A stretch of 12,075 bases of DNA from Chloroflexota bacterium. GTDB lineage: Bacteria; Chloroflexota; Dormibacteria; CF-121. Under the pieces are notes generated by a model. The model saw only the letters and a program-made list of their open reading frames with translations. It did not search any database and had not been told where the DNA came from. The stretch is from NCBI GenBank assembly GCA_005889285.1, contig VBFF01000014.1, forward strand, positions 1-12,075. The letters are read 5' to 3'. Position numbers and translations under genes: made by a program. Shown here piece after piece: positions 1-6,190 of this stretch (positions within the stretch are counted from its first letter, which is position 1; each line of letters opens with the position of its first letter).

Positions 1-963
1 GATCGTCGCCAGCCTCTGTGGATGCGGCATTCGTCCCGTGGCGTAGGCCAGGTCGAATCGGCTGAGCCCGAGCAGCCGCATCATCGCCGCAATTTTGGTA
101 GCGACGGTTTCGGGCGATCCGATATATAGGGATCCGTCTGCTCGTTCGGCCTGGAATCTGGCCATGGTCGGGCGTGCCCATCCGCGCTCGAGTGCCGCTT
201 TCTCGAAGGTTTCCTTCCAGTACGGCCACTGAATGTCGACCGCCTCCTGGTCTGTTCGCGCAATGTATCCGTGGGAGTGCATACCAATCGGCAACGGCGG
301 GATCCCATAAGCATCCAGCGCGCGCTTGTAAAGCTCGACCAACGGTGCGAAGCGGCCCGGGGGTCCGCCGATCACGGCCAGCATCAAGGGCAGGCCGTAG
401 CGTGCGGCCCGGACCACGGATTGCGGGCTGCCACCGACACCCTCCGGAAGCGCCGGGGTCACGTATTGGTTTACGAGCGGCGATCGAAACTTGCCGGACC
501 AAGTCACAGGTTGGTTCCGGAGCAACCGCGTGAGCAAGTCGAGCTTCTCCTCGAAGAGCTCCTCGTAGTCGGCGAGGTCGAACCCGAACAAAGGGAAGGA
601 CTCGGTCAGCGAGCCGCGACCGACGACGAGTTGTGCGCGGCCGTTCGACACGGCGTCGAGGGTCGCGAAGTTCGTGTACACCCGCACCGGGTCCTGCGTG
701 CTCAGCACGGTGACGGCCGTGCCGAGGCGGATGCGTTTGGTTCGGCCGGCGATCGCTGCCAACATCACGTGAGCGGCCGAGTCCATGAAGTCGGGCCGGT
801 AGTGCTCGCCGATGTTGAACGAATCGATCCCGACCGAATCGGCAAGGACAGCCTCCTCGACGTAATTGCGGATCACGACATCAGGTGCGAGAGGCTGGCC
901 GGACTCATCAACGGTGATGTAGCCGAAGGTGTCCAATCCGAGTTCGATTTCCGGGGTGGTCAT
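1..963 (-). CDS. LLM-class flavin-dependent oxidoreductase (partial, C-terminus outside window)
   Basis: A bacterial luciferase-like (TIM-barrel) monooxygenase that would use FMN or F420 to oxidise a small, unidentified substrate in the cytoplasm. I translated 321 residues with no stop; the gene runs off the left edge. Seen: an N-terminal strand with GLDTFGY (residues 9-15), IGEHYRPDF (51-59), RTKRIRLGTAVTVLS (74-88), the flavin-proximal block VVGRGSLTESFPLFGFDL (113-130), and a late GSPETVATKI (282-291). The GEHxRPDF and GRGSxxESFPLFG blocks match the LLM subfamily typified by Agrobacterium Atu2307 (TIGR03858-like). The ATG at 963 overlaps the upstream marR stop by 4 bp (ATGA), with a GAGGAG ribosome site 6 bases upstream inside marR, so the two are almost certainly one operon. 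Substrate unknown. Confidence 0.93.
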   Translation of the reverse strand, partial: MTTPEIELGLDTFGYITVDESGQPLAPDVVIRNYVEEAVLADSVGIDSFNIGEHYRPDFMDSAAHVMLAAIAGRTKRIRLGTAVTVLSTQDPVRVYTNFATLDAVSNGRAQLVVGRGSLTESFPLFGFDLADYEELFEEKLDLLTRLLRNQPVTWSGKFRSPLVNQYVTPALPEGVGGSPQSVVRAARYGLPLMLAVIGGPPGRFAPLVELYKRALDAYGIPPLPIGMHSHGYIARTDQEAVDIQWPYWKETFEKAALERGWARPTMARFQAERADGSLYIGSPETVATKIAAMMRLLGLSRFDLAYATGRMPHPQRLATI

Positions 964-1475
964 CGCCTGCTCCTCGTCACCGGTTGCGGTGCTGTTGACT
1001 CCTCGGGAATGTCGCACGGCGGCGTCTTGGCTCCAACCGCGCGAACCAGCAGGTTGTAGAGCGTGGCCCGTTCCTGGGCGCTCAGCGGGCTCAGCAGGTC
1101 GTCATCAATACGGCGGAGGCCGTCGTAGGCGTCGCATAGCTCCTTCTTCCCTCGGGGCGATAGCTCGACGATGTGGCGCCGGCGGTCGGCGGCATCGCGA
1201 CGACGCGTGATCAGCTTGCGCTCCTCGAGCTCGTTGAGCAGTCCCACGACGTTGCTTGGATCCAGGCTGAGCGTGTCGGCGAGGGCCTGCTGGCTCGCAG
1301 GTCCTCGTTCGCTGAGGAGCTTCAGCGCGATGAGGTGACGTGGGCGGAGCCCGCCGGGCGCCATCGTGGTCTCGAACTCGCGTCGACCGACACGAGCGAG
1401 GTGTTCCAGCAGAGGCAGTAGCCGCTGGTCGGTCACCGTCTTGGTGAGGCTATCGGGCACGGCACAATAATACAT
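960..1475 (-). CDS. MarR-family transcriptional regulator
   Basis: A small winged-helix repressor (171 residues) of the MarR family, probably autoregulating and controlling the coupled LLM oxidoreductase and perhaps the divergent doxX gene. Seen: a helical N-terminal dimer region (13-55), the winged-helix core from about 58, recognition helix LDPSNVVGLLNELEE (71-85), a basic wing with DAADRRRHIVELSPRG (94-109), then C-terminal dimer helices; the last 20 residues look unstructured. The Asp-x-Arg wing motif is the MarR hallmark. Start is uncertain: the ATG at 1475 has no Shine-Dalgarno, whereas a GTG at 1460 lies 6 bases after a TATTAT -10-like hexamer (1467-1472), which would suit a leaderless transcript. 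The ligand cannot be read from the sequence; organic hydroperoxides, phenols or quinones are typical for the family. Confidence 0.9.
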   Translation of the reverse strand: MYYCAVPDSLTKTVTDQRLLPLLEHLARVGRREFETTMAPGGLRPRHLIALKLLSERGPASQQALADTLSLDPSNVVGLLNELEERKLITRRRDAADRRRHIVELSPRGKKELCDAYDGLRRIDDDLLSPLSAQERATLYNLLVRAVGAKTPPCDIPEESTAPQPVTRSRR

Positions 1476-1502
1476 TGTCCATCAATGAATGGCATAGTGC
1501 CA
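1473..1502. promoter_or_regulatory. Two palindromes in the marR/doxX divergent control region
   Basis: Between two divergent starts lie two perfect inverted repeats: CATTG-N5-CAATG (1473-1487) and TGGCA-N3-TGCCA (1490-1502). The first directly adjoins a TATTAT -10-like box for marR (minus strand, 1467-1472). A TATACA -10-like box for doxX lies at 1514-1519, 7 bases before its GTG. Their position suits operators for the MarR dimer controlling both directions. The repeats are seen; the operator role is inferred. Confidence 0.5.
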
Positions 1503-1526
1503 ACGGTTTGTGGTATACATTGCGTT

Positions 1527-2054
1527 GTGAAGGCGCGAGACCTCGGCCTGCTCGGTCTCCGGGCAGCCGTCGGCGGCGCTCTGTTTGCCCACGGCGCTCA
1601 GAAACTGTTCGGCTGGTTCGGCGGCGCGGGTCTCGAGCGGACCGGCGCGACTTTTGACCGCTTCGGATTCCGGCCGGGGAAGCTCAACGCGATCGCGGCC
1701 GGTCTTGGAGAAGCCGGCGGGGGAGCCCTGCTCGCGGTCGGGCTCGGCACGCCCGGCGCCAGTGCTGCGGTGGCTGGCACGATGATCGTGGCCTCTTCCA
1801 TGCACGTCGACAAGGGCTTTTTCAACGGCAAAGGCGGCTTCGAGTATCCGGCCGTTCTCGGGTGGACCGCCGCAGCCCTCGCGCTCACCGGCCCCGGCAA
1901 CATGTCGCTCGATCATGTCCTGGGACACCGATTGAACCGATCGTGGATGCGCAACCTCGCGCTGACCGGGGCAGCCCTGGCCGCCTTGGTCGTCATCGCC
2001 AGACGACGCCATACGGTAGCCATGCGCAGCAACGACGTGGGAGTCACCGGCTAG
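1527..2054 (+). CDS. DoxX-family membrane protein
   Basis: An integral membrane protein of the DoxX/SURF4-like group, 175 residues. Characterised relatives are quinol-oxidase subunits or take part in thiol and oxidative-stress homeostasis, but most members have no assigned reaction. Seen: the signature LFAHGAQKLFGWFGG near the N-terminus, a hydrophobic segment GLGEAGGGALLAVGLG, the conserved HVDKGFFNGKGGFEYP block before the third membrane span, and a last hydrophobic helix (ALTGAALAALVVIA) ending in basic residues. I chose GTG at 1527 because DoxX homology starts at KARDLGLLGLR; an ATG at 1485 would add 14 residues unlike the family and would cover the palindromes. No clear Shine-Dalgarno; a TATACA box 7 bases upstream suggests a leaderless message. 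It is divergent from the marR-LLM operon. Confidence 0.88.
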   Translation: MKARDLGLLGLRAAVGGALFAHGAQKLFGWFGGAGLERTGATFDRFGFRPGKLNAIAAGLGEAGGGALLAVGLGTPGASAAVAGTMIVASSMHVDKGFFNGKGGFEYPAVLGWTAAALALTGPGNMSLDHVLGHRLNRSWMRNLALTGAALAALVVIARRRHTVAMRSNDVGVTG

Positions 2055-2095
2055 CGCGTCCCTGCGATCTGCAACTCCAGGTTGGGCTTGAGATC

Positions 2096-2230
2096 CGGGA
2101 AGACTTCCGCGCCAACAACCCTCGGTTCGTAGGGGGCAACTTCGAGCAGAATATGGGCATGGCGCGCCTGAGCGCGCTCCAGGCGCCCGTGGTAGACCGC
2201 TACGCGGACATGTCCAGGATCAACCGGTAG
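2096..2230 (+). pseudogene. Aldo/keto reductase remnant (C-terminal fragment, internally deleted)
   Basis: No complete gene lies between doxX and the next membrane protein, but one frame reads REDFRANNPRFVGGNFEQNM, then, after a short junction (about 2153-2165), ARLSALQAPVVDRYADMSRI and a TAG stop. The first part matches the block of aldo/keto reductases (DFRxxxPRFxGENFxxN) that lies roughly 90-100 residues before their end. The second resembles the extreme C-terminus of the same family (GDRYxxxxxxxxNR). The roughly 60-70 residues normally between them, and the whole N-terminal barrel, are absent. No plausible start precedes it. I read it as decayed DNA, not a working gene. The similarity is from memory of family motifs, so moderate certainty. 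Confidence 0.55.
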
Positions 2231-2253
2231 GCATCCATGAGGGGTAGCTGACG

Positions 2254-2751
2254 ATGGAACCGATTGTGCTCTTCGGGATTCAGTTCACGTTGAGTTTGGT
2301 GGCCTATTTGCTGATCGCCTTCTGGTATGTCGTGCCGCGGTTATCCCTTCTGCCTCGGGAGGTCGCCCTCGTGCCGCTGCTCTGGGTGCACGCCTTTCGC
2401 GTTGTTGGCGGGACCATCCTGGCTCCGGGTGCCGTCGGCTCCGGCGTCCCCATGGAATTCCGGACGATGATCGGGTACGGCGACCTGATCACCGCGGTCC
2501 TGGCCCTGGTGGCGATAACGGCGCTTCGCGTCCGCTTCCAGGCTGCCATCGCACTGGTGTGGTTGTGCGTCATCGTTGGCATGCTCGACACGGTAAACGC
2601 GATCATCCAATCGATGCGTTTCAACGTGTTCACCTACGCGCTCGGCGTCAACTGGGTGATCGTGACCATCTATGTACCGGCCCTGCTCGTAAGCAGCCTG
2701 CTGATTTTCATGCAGCTGCTCCGCCGCAAGAGCTCAGATACCAGGAAATAG
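2254..2751 (+). CDS. Multi-pass integral membrane protein of unknown function
   Basis: 165 residues that I cannot assign to a named family. Seen: four or five hydrophobic segments (about 5-27, 37-58, 74-92, 96-118 and 128-155), a polar conserved-looking loop with FRTMIGYGD between the second and third, and a short basic C-terminal tail (LLRRKSSDTRK), which suggests a cytoplasmic C-terminus. Hydrophobicity and codon use are those of a real gene. ATG at 2254 is preceded by GAGGGG (2239-2244), 9 bases away. It is on the same strand as the downstream SDR-like gene with 30 bases between, so the two may be cotranscribed. No catalytic motif is visible; a small transporter or sensor accessory cannot be excluded. 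Confidence 0.75.
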   Translation: MEPIVLFGIQFTLSLVAYLLIAFWYVVPRLSLLPREVALVPLLWVHAFRVVGGTILAPGAVGSGVPMEFRTMIGYGDLITAVLALVAITALRVRFQAAIALVWLCVIVGMLDTVNAIIQSMRFNVFTYALGVNWVIVTIYVPALLVSSLLIFMQLLRRKSSDTRK

Positions 2752-2781
2752 CGCTAGGGTCGCTATGGGAGACTCTGTCAC

Positions 2782-3528
2782 GTGCTACTCGACAAGAAAG
2801 TCGCCGTCATCTACGGCGGCGGTCCCATTAGCGGAGCCGTGGCCGGCGCCTTCGCGCGGGAAGGGGCCAGGGTCTTCCTCGCCGGCCGATCCGCGGAGAA
2901 GCTCGCCGCGATTGCCGGTGAGATCCGGTCGCGTGGCGGCGCGGTGGACACCAGCGTTGTCGATGCGCTCGACCAGCGTGCGATCGACCAGTTTGTAGAC
3001 ATAGTTGTCGACCGGGCGGGCACTGTCGACATCTCCTTCAACCTGATCGCGGTGGGTGACGTCCAGCAGCCTCTCCAGCAGATCTCCGTTGACGACTTCC
3101 TGCAGCCGATCGTGACCGCTATGCGCAGTCACTTCCTGACGACCCGGGCAGCGGCGCGGCACATGGTCGCGTGTGGGTCGGGCGTGATTCTCGCCTTCGG
3201 CGGTGGCGGGCCGCAAACCGTTCCCGGGTTGGGCGGCTTCAAGATCGCCCTCGATGCGCTCGAGGGCCTTCGCCGGCAATGGGCCACCGAGCTCGGTCCG
3301 CAGGGGATCCGCGTGGTCACCATCAAAACCGGTGGAATCCCCGAGACCCTTCCCAAGGGAATCAAGGGCCGCGACGAGATCATCACCAGTCTTCAGGAGG
3401 CCGCCCTGCTTCCGTGGACCGCAACCCTGAATGACGTTGGAACCGTCGCGGCATTCGTGGCCTCGGACCAGGCTCGCACCATCACGGCGGCCGACGTCAA
3501 TATTTCTGCCGGCGCGATCGTCGACTAA
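2782..3528 (+). CDS. SDR-family protein lacking the classical catalytic residues
   Basis: A 248-residue Rossmann-fold protein of the short-chain dehydrogenase/reductase superfamily, full length for the family. Seen: the N-terminal cofactor loop reads YGGGPISG (11-18) where classical members have TGxxxGIG; AGR (34-36) follows the second strand; the NNAG position reads FNLI (86-89); the catalytic-serine strand reads VILAFGG; and in the YxxxK region Lys154 is kept but the Tyr position is Leu150. The C-terminal ASDQARTITAADVNISAG matches the usual SDR end. Fold and NAD(P)-like binding seem kept, but a standard Ser-Tyr-Lys reaction is unlikely. The family contains other such degenerate members, so this may be a stable non-classical branch and not decay. 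GTG start with GGGAG (2767-2771) upstream. Confidence 0.85.
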   Translation: MLLDKKVAVIYGGGPISGAVAGAFAREGARVFLAGRSAEKLAAIAGEIRSRGGAVDTSVVDALDQRAIDQFVDIVVDRAGTVDISFNLIAVGDVQQPLQQISVDDFLQPIVTAMRSHFLTTRAAARHMVACGSGVILAFGGGGPQTVPGLGGFKIALDALEGLRRQWATELGPQGIRVVTIKTGGIPETLPKGIKGRDEIITSLQEAALLPWTATLNDVGTVAAFVASDQARTITAADVNISAGAIVD

Positions 3529-3814
3529 GTGCGAGGAACGGGTTTTCATCGTGGGCTTGCTCGACCTGGGGGCGGCCCCGTGGACAAGTTGGCGCCGCGG
3601 CCATCGCTGTCCTGATCGTCGAGTGAACCCCTTGGATCTGCTTGACTAGATTGCGAAGGTAATCGCCGGCCTCGCGAACGCCGCGCAGCCAACGACGAGA
3701 GATTTCGTCGACCGCCTGAACGTCGTCGGCCGAATTTTGGATGAACGCCTCGGCGTCGTTCCGGTCGAGTGCACCGAACATCTTCCGGGTCAAAGTCTCA
3801 AGTTCACCTGGCAT
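3497..3814 (-). pseudogene. NTF2-like / SnoaL-like protein, C-terminally truncated
   Basis: 105 residues. Residues 1-68 (ELETLTRKMFGALDRNDAEAF, VDEISRRWLRGVREAGDYL, LVKQIQGVHSTI) look like the helical first half of NTF2-like (SnoaL/DUF4440) proteins, which are usually 120-135 residues. From about residue 69 (position 3610 downwards) the family's beta-sheet half (the WLEQDY...HVSAPTT type strands) is missing, replaced by a Pro/Arg-rich tail that overlaps the end of the convergent SDR gene by 32 bp. The start is well supported: GAGGAGGG (3821-3828) lies 6 bases before the ATG. A strong ribosome site with half a domain suggests a recently truncated gene, probably by the rearrangement that brought the SDR gene next to it. 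It may still be translated. Confidence 0.6.
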
Positions 3815-3925
3815 CCTGATCCCTCCTCGAGAAGCTGTTTGGGCGAGTCTACGCGCTGCTCGACTCCCCCAAAAGCGGTGGCTGCCCGCTAGCCTGGCTG
3901 CCTTGAACTTGCTGGCGCCAACTCC

Positions 3926-3955
3926 TTGACAAACCGGTGCCGCAGCGCGTATTCT
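3926..3955 (+). promoter_or_regulatory. Sigma70-type promoter of arsR-AHSA1
   Basis: A perfect TTGACA -35 box (3926-3931), an 18-base spacer and TATTCT (3950-3955, 4 of 6 to consensus) place a start near 3961-3963, about 27 bases before the arsR ATG. It is the best promoter by consensus in the window. Confidence 0.6.
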
Positions 3956-3961
3956 GCCAAG

Positions 3962-3975
3962 TAGCTAATTAGCTA
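3962..3975. promoter_or_regulatory. Perfect 14-bp palindrome at the arsR transcription start (operator candidate)
   Basis: TAGCTAATTAGCTA reads the same on both strands. It sits on or just after the predicted transcription start and 13 bases before the ArsR start codon, in an A+T-rich pocket. ArsR-type dimers bind such palindromes and repress their own promoter, so this is the likely autoregulatory operator. The palindrome is seen; the function is inferred. Confidence 0.65.
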
Positions 3976-3988
3976 GATGGAAAAATAG

Positions 3989-4357
3989 ATGACTACCGAT
4001 CAACTCAGTATCACGTTTGCGGCACTGGCCGATCCGACTCGGCGGGCGATTCTGTCCCGTCTCTCGGCAGGCGAGGCGTCTGTGACTGAGCTGGCAAAGC
4101 CGTTCGACTTGAGCCTTCCCGGCATCTCGAAGCACCTGAAAGTGTTGCAGCGTGCGGGGCTTATCCGGCAGAGCCGGAAGGCACAGTGGCGGCCATGCCG
4201 GCTGGACGGCGCCCGTTTGAAGGAGGCGGCCGATTGGGTGGGAGAGTACCGACAGTTTTGGGACGAAAGCTTCGAGCGACTCGACGAATACCTGGCGACC
4301 GTACAAAAGGAGGAAACGCATGACAGCGAAAGCAGAGACAACGATGGCAAAAACTGA
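3989..4357 (+). CDS. ArsR-family transcriptional regulator
   Basis: 122 residues, typical ArsR/SmtB size. Seen: FAALADPTRRAILSRLSAG (10-28), which is the family's first helices; VTELAKPFDLSLPGISKHLKVLQRAGLI (32-59), the helix-turn-helix with recognition helix SLPGISKHLKVL; and a wing with RKAQWRPCRLD. There is no CxC or His-rich metal site (its only cysteine is C70), so it is not an arsenic or cadmium sensor of the classical kind. It matches the subgroup routinely paired with AHSA1/SRPBCC genes, whose signal is generally unknown. Probably a repressor of its own operon through the palindrome at 3962. The C-terminus overlaps the next gene by 38 bp. The Shine-Dalgarno is weak (GGA, 3979-3981). 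Confidence 0.93.
   Translation: MTTDQLSITFAALADPTRRAILSRLSAGEASVTELAKPFDLSLPGISKHLKVLQRAGLIRQSRKAQWRPCRLDGARLKEAADWVGEYRQFWDESFERLDEYLATVQKEETHDSESRDNDGKN
4306..4313 (+). promoter_or_regulatory. Strong ribosome binding site for the AHSA1 gene
   Basis: AAAGGAGG inside the end of arsR, 6 bases before the ATG at 4320. It decides that start over the in-frame ATG at 4344 and gives translation of the second gene independent strength within the overlap. Confidence 0.8.
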
Positions 4358-4829
4358 CTACGTCATCGAACCCGGAAAGCAGGAGCTCACGATGACCCGC
4401 GTGTTCGATGCGCCGCGCGAGTTGGTGTTCAAGGCGTTCACGGATCCCAAGCTGGTTTCGCAGTGGTTTGGTCCGCGAGAGTACACGACGACGGTCGACA
4501 AGATGGAGGCCCGGCCGGGTGGGTTGTGGCGGTTCGTCCAACGCAATGAGAATGGCGACGAGTTCGCGTTCCACGGCGTGCACCACGACCTCGTCGCCCC
4601 GGAGCGGATCATCGCGACCTTCGAGTTCGAGGGCGTGCCTGGCCACGTACTGCTGCAAACGGTGAACTTCGAACCGTTGGGGCAGAAGACCAGGCTCGTG
4701 GAGCAGTTGGTCTTTCAGTCGGTGGCCGATCGCGACGGGATGGTGGCGTCGGGAATGCAGAAAGGCTCCGATGATTCGATGGATCGCATGGCCGAAATCC
4801 TGGAAAACCTGAAGGCGCAGCGGGCCTAA
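4320..4829 (+). CDS. SRPBCC / AHSA1-domain protein
   Basis: 169 residues forming a START-like helix-grip fold (SRPBCC superfamily, Aha1 C-terminal-like). Seen: the opening strand and helix ELTMTRVFDAPRELVFKAFTDP (22-43), the signature QWFGPREYTTTVDKMEARPGGLWRF (48-72), FHGVHHDLVAPERI (84-97), FEFEGVPGHVLLQTVNFEPL (101-120), and a final amphipathic helix (about 146-167). These proteins enclose a hydrophobic ligand cavity; the bacterial ones next to ArsR regulators have no settled substrate, and the eukaryotic name (Hsp90 co-chaperone) should not be read as function here. The gene lies in an operon with the ArsR regulator, overlapping by 38 bp, so its level is probably set by release of ArsR from the palindrome upstream. 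Confidence 0.92.
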   Translation: MTAKAETTMAKTDYVIEPGKQELTMTRVFDAPRELVFKAFTDPKLVSQWFGPREYTTTVDKMEARPGGLWRFVQRNENGDEFAFHGVHHDLVAPERIIATFEFEGVPGHVLLQTVNFEPLGQKTRLVEQLVFQSVADRDGMVASGMQKGSDDSMDRMAEILENLKAQRA

Positions 4830-4858
4830 GTCGCCCCAGGGCATCGATACGCTGGACC

Positions 4859-4885
4859 GGGCCGGGAGGTCGCCCCTCTCGGCCC
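4859..4885. terminator. Hairpin between convergent AHSA1 and GH3 genes
   Basis: An 11-bp stem (4859-4869 with 4875-4885, one G-T wobble) and 5-base loop lies 30 bases past the AHSA1 stop and 37 bases from the GH3 stop. On the plus strand TTTT follows after six bases (4892-4895); there is no T-run on the minus side. The position suits a terminator for one or both convergent genes, but the weak T-tract limits certainty. Confidence 0.5.
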
Positions 4886-4921
4886 CAGCCGTTTTGCGCG
4901 CGGGTAGCATGAAGCGTGGCT

Positions 4922-6121
4922 TCAGCAGGCGAGCAGACCCCAGGCTTGCTTCGCCCTGAGAATCCGGAGCGCCGCATCGTCGACGCGCTGGCGAAAGCTC
5001 GAGTCGGCGGCGACTCGTAATCGGATCGCCAGCACCATGGCGTGGGCCGGCGCCGAGGTCTTCGAGATGATCATGTCGCCGCCCGCTGCGAGAAAGTCGA
5101 TCGCCCGCGTACCCGGCGGAATGCCGGCGACCGCCGCCGTATCGCCGAGGTCATCCGAGATGATGACGCCGTTGAATCCCATCGTGCCACGCAACATCTG
5201 CGTCATCACCAGCGGCGAGAAGGCGGCCAGGTGATTGGGATCGATCCTCGTGTACCTGGCCAGGGCCACCATCGCGAAGTCGGCATTAGCCGCGATGCCC
5301 TGCTTGAAGGACCCCAAGTAGGTGTCATTTGCGGTGGTCGTCGTGTCGGTTGCGGTCGTGAAGTCGGTGTTGCCGGTCACACGACCGAGGCCGGGAAAGT
5401 GCTTGAGGCTGACCGCAATGCCGGACTGGTGCATGCCGGCAAGAAAGGCGACGCCGTGGCTCCCGACCGTGGCCGGATCATGGCCGTACTCGCGCTGGAG
5501 TGCGCCGATCGGCTGGTTCTGCGCATCCGTTCCCAGCGGAACGACGTCCATGACTGGAGCGAAATTGAAGTTGATGCCGGCGGCACTGAGCTCGCGCGCC
5601 CAGCCCGCGGCGCGGCTCTGCAAGAGGGCCGGATCCCAGGTGCCTTGCACGACCGCTGTGGGGATCTGGGAAAAGCCCGGGCCCTGCATCGCCTGGATCA
5701 GGCCGCCCTCCTGGTTGGCGGCGATAAAGAAACGGACGTTGGCCGTCGCCGTACTGGAGACCTGAGCCTGGACTGCGGCAGCGACGGCATGGATGGCGGC
5801 GGCCCCGGCGTAGCTTCGATCGACGAACCAGACCGACCCGATGTGATCCGTCTGGATCAGGTTGATTTCGGTGGGACCGAGACGGTCGCCCGCCAGACCG
5901 AGCTCGAAGAGCTGACCGATCCGCTGATCGAACGTCATCGCCGCGAAGACCTGGTCGGCGCAGGCAAGCTGCGGAGTCGGAGTCGGCGTCGGAGTCGCGG
6001 TTGGGGACGGGGTCGGGCTTGTCGAAGGACTCGCCGATGGGTGCGCCACCGCCGTGGGCCCACAGCCGGCAACGGCGACCACGATGAGCAGAAGGATGGC
6101 CGCCAGCGGTCGACGATGCAT
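4922..6121 (-). CDS. Glycoside hydrolase family 3 (NagZ-like) lipoprotein
   Basis: 399 residues from the ATG at 6121. Probably an exported, lipid-anchored beta-N-acetylhexosaminidase-like enzyme acting on muropeptides or other glycans. Seen: signal peptide MHRRPLAAILLLIVVAVAGC with lipobox VAGC (Cys20); a Pro/Thr/Ser linker (about 27-51); then a GH3 N-terminal barrel with DQRIGQLF, ANQEGGLIQAM, INFNFAPVMDV, VSLKHFPGLGRVTGNTD and the nucleophile motif VIISDDLG (Asp near residue 323). In NagZ the KHFPGHGxxxxDSH loop carries the Asp-His acid/base dyad; here the loop reads KHFPGLGRVTGNTDFTT without that His, a variant I associate with high-GC Gram-positive-like homologs. A GTG at 6166 would add 15 residues before the signal peptide and has no Shine-Dalgarno either, so the start is uncertain. 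Confidence 0.88.
   Translation of the reverse strand: MHRRPLAAILLLIVVAVAGCGPTAVAHPSASPSTSPTPSPTATPTPTPTPQLACADQVFAAMTFDQRIGQLFELGLAGDRLGPTEINLIQTDHIGSVWFVDRSYAGAAAIHAVAAAVQAQVSSTATANVRFFIAANQEGGLIQAMQGPGFSQIPTAVVQGTWDPALLQSRAAGWARELSAAGINFNFAPVMDVVPLGTDAQNQPIGALQREYGHDPATVGSHGVAFLAGMHQSGIAVSLKHFPGLGRVTGNTDFTTATDTTTTANDTYLGSFKQGIAANADFAMVALARYTRIDPNHLAAFSPLVMTQMLRGTMGFNGVIISDDLGDTAAVAGIPPGTRAIDFLAAGGDMIISKTSAPAHAMVLAIRLRVAADSSFRQRVDDAALRILRAKQAWGLLAC
5973..5996. repeat. Short hexamer repeat coding for the Pro/Thr linker
   Basis: Four adjacent 6-bp units (GGAGTC three times and GGCGTC once, plus-strand reading) encode part of the (Thr-Pro)n linker of the GH3 lipoprotein. Such in-frame hexamers can change copy number without breaking the gene. 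Confidence 0.7.
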
Positions 6122-6190
6122 CCCCCATGCAACGCGGGCGTGTTCGATTGGGTTATTGGCAATCACGCAGTTCGAGCGTTCAGTATGGGT

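Noticed and set aside
271..1059. Long plus-strand open frame (262 codons) opposite the LLM and MarR genes
   Set aside because: It is the antisense of two well-recognised families; its translation is rich in Arg, Gly, His and Val with no domain, typical of a shadow frame in GC-rich DNA.
1485..1526. ATG start 14 codons earlier for the DoxX gene
   Set aside because: The added residues do not resemble DoxX N-termini and overlap the palindromes; family similarity begins right after GTG 1527.
2785..3549. Minus-strand open frame of 254 codons opposite the SDR-like gene
   Set aside because: The plus strand reads a full Rossmann-fold SDR; the reverse frame shows no recognisable motif.
3570..3582. 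GC-rich dyad after the SDR gene considered as its terminator
   Set aside because: The stem is only four pairs with no T-run, and it lies within the NTF2-like remnant's frame.
5971..6000. Hexamer repeat considered as a possible CRISPR or regulatory repeat
   Set aside because: Units are 6 bp without spacers and lie in the codon frame of a Thr-Pro linker, so it is a coding microsatellite.
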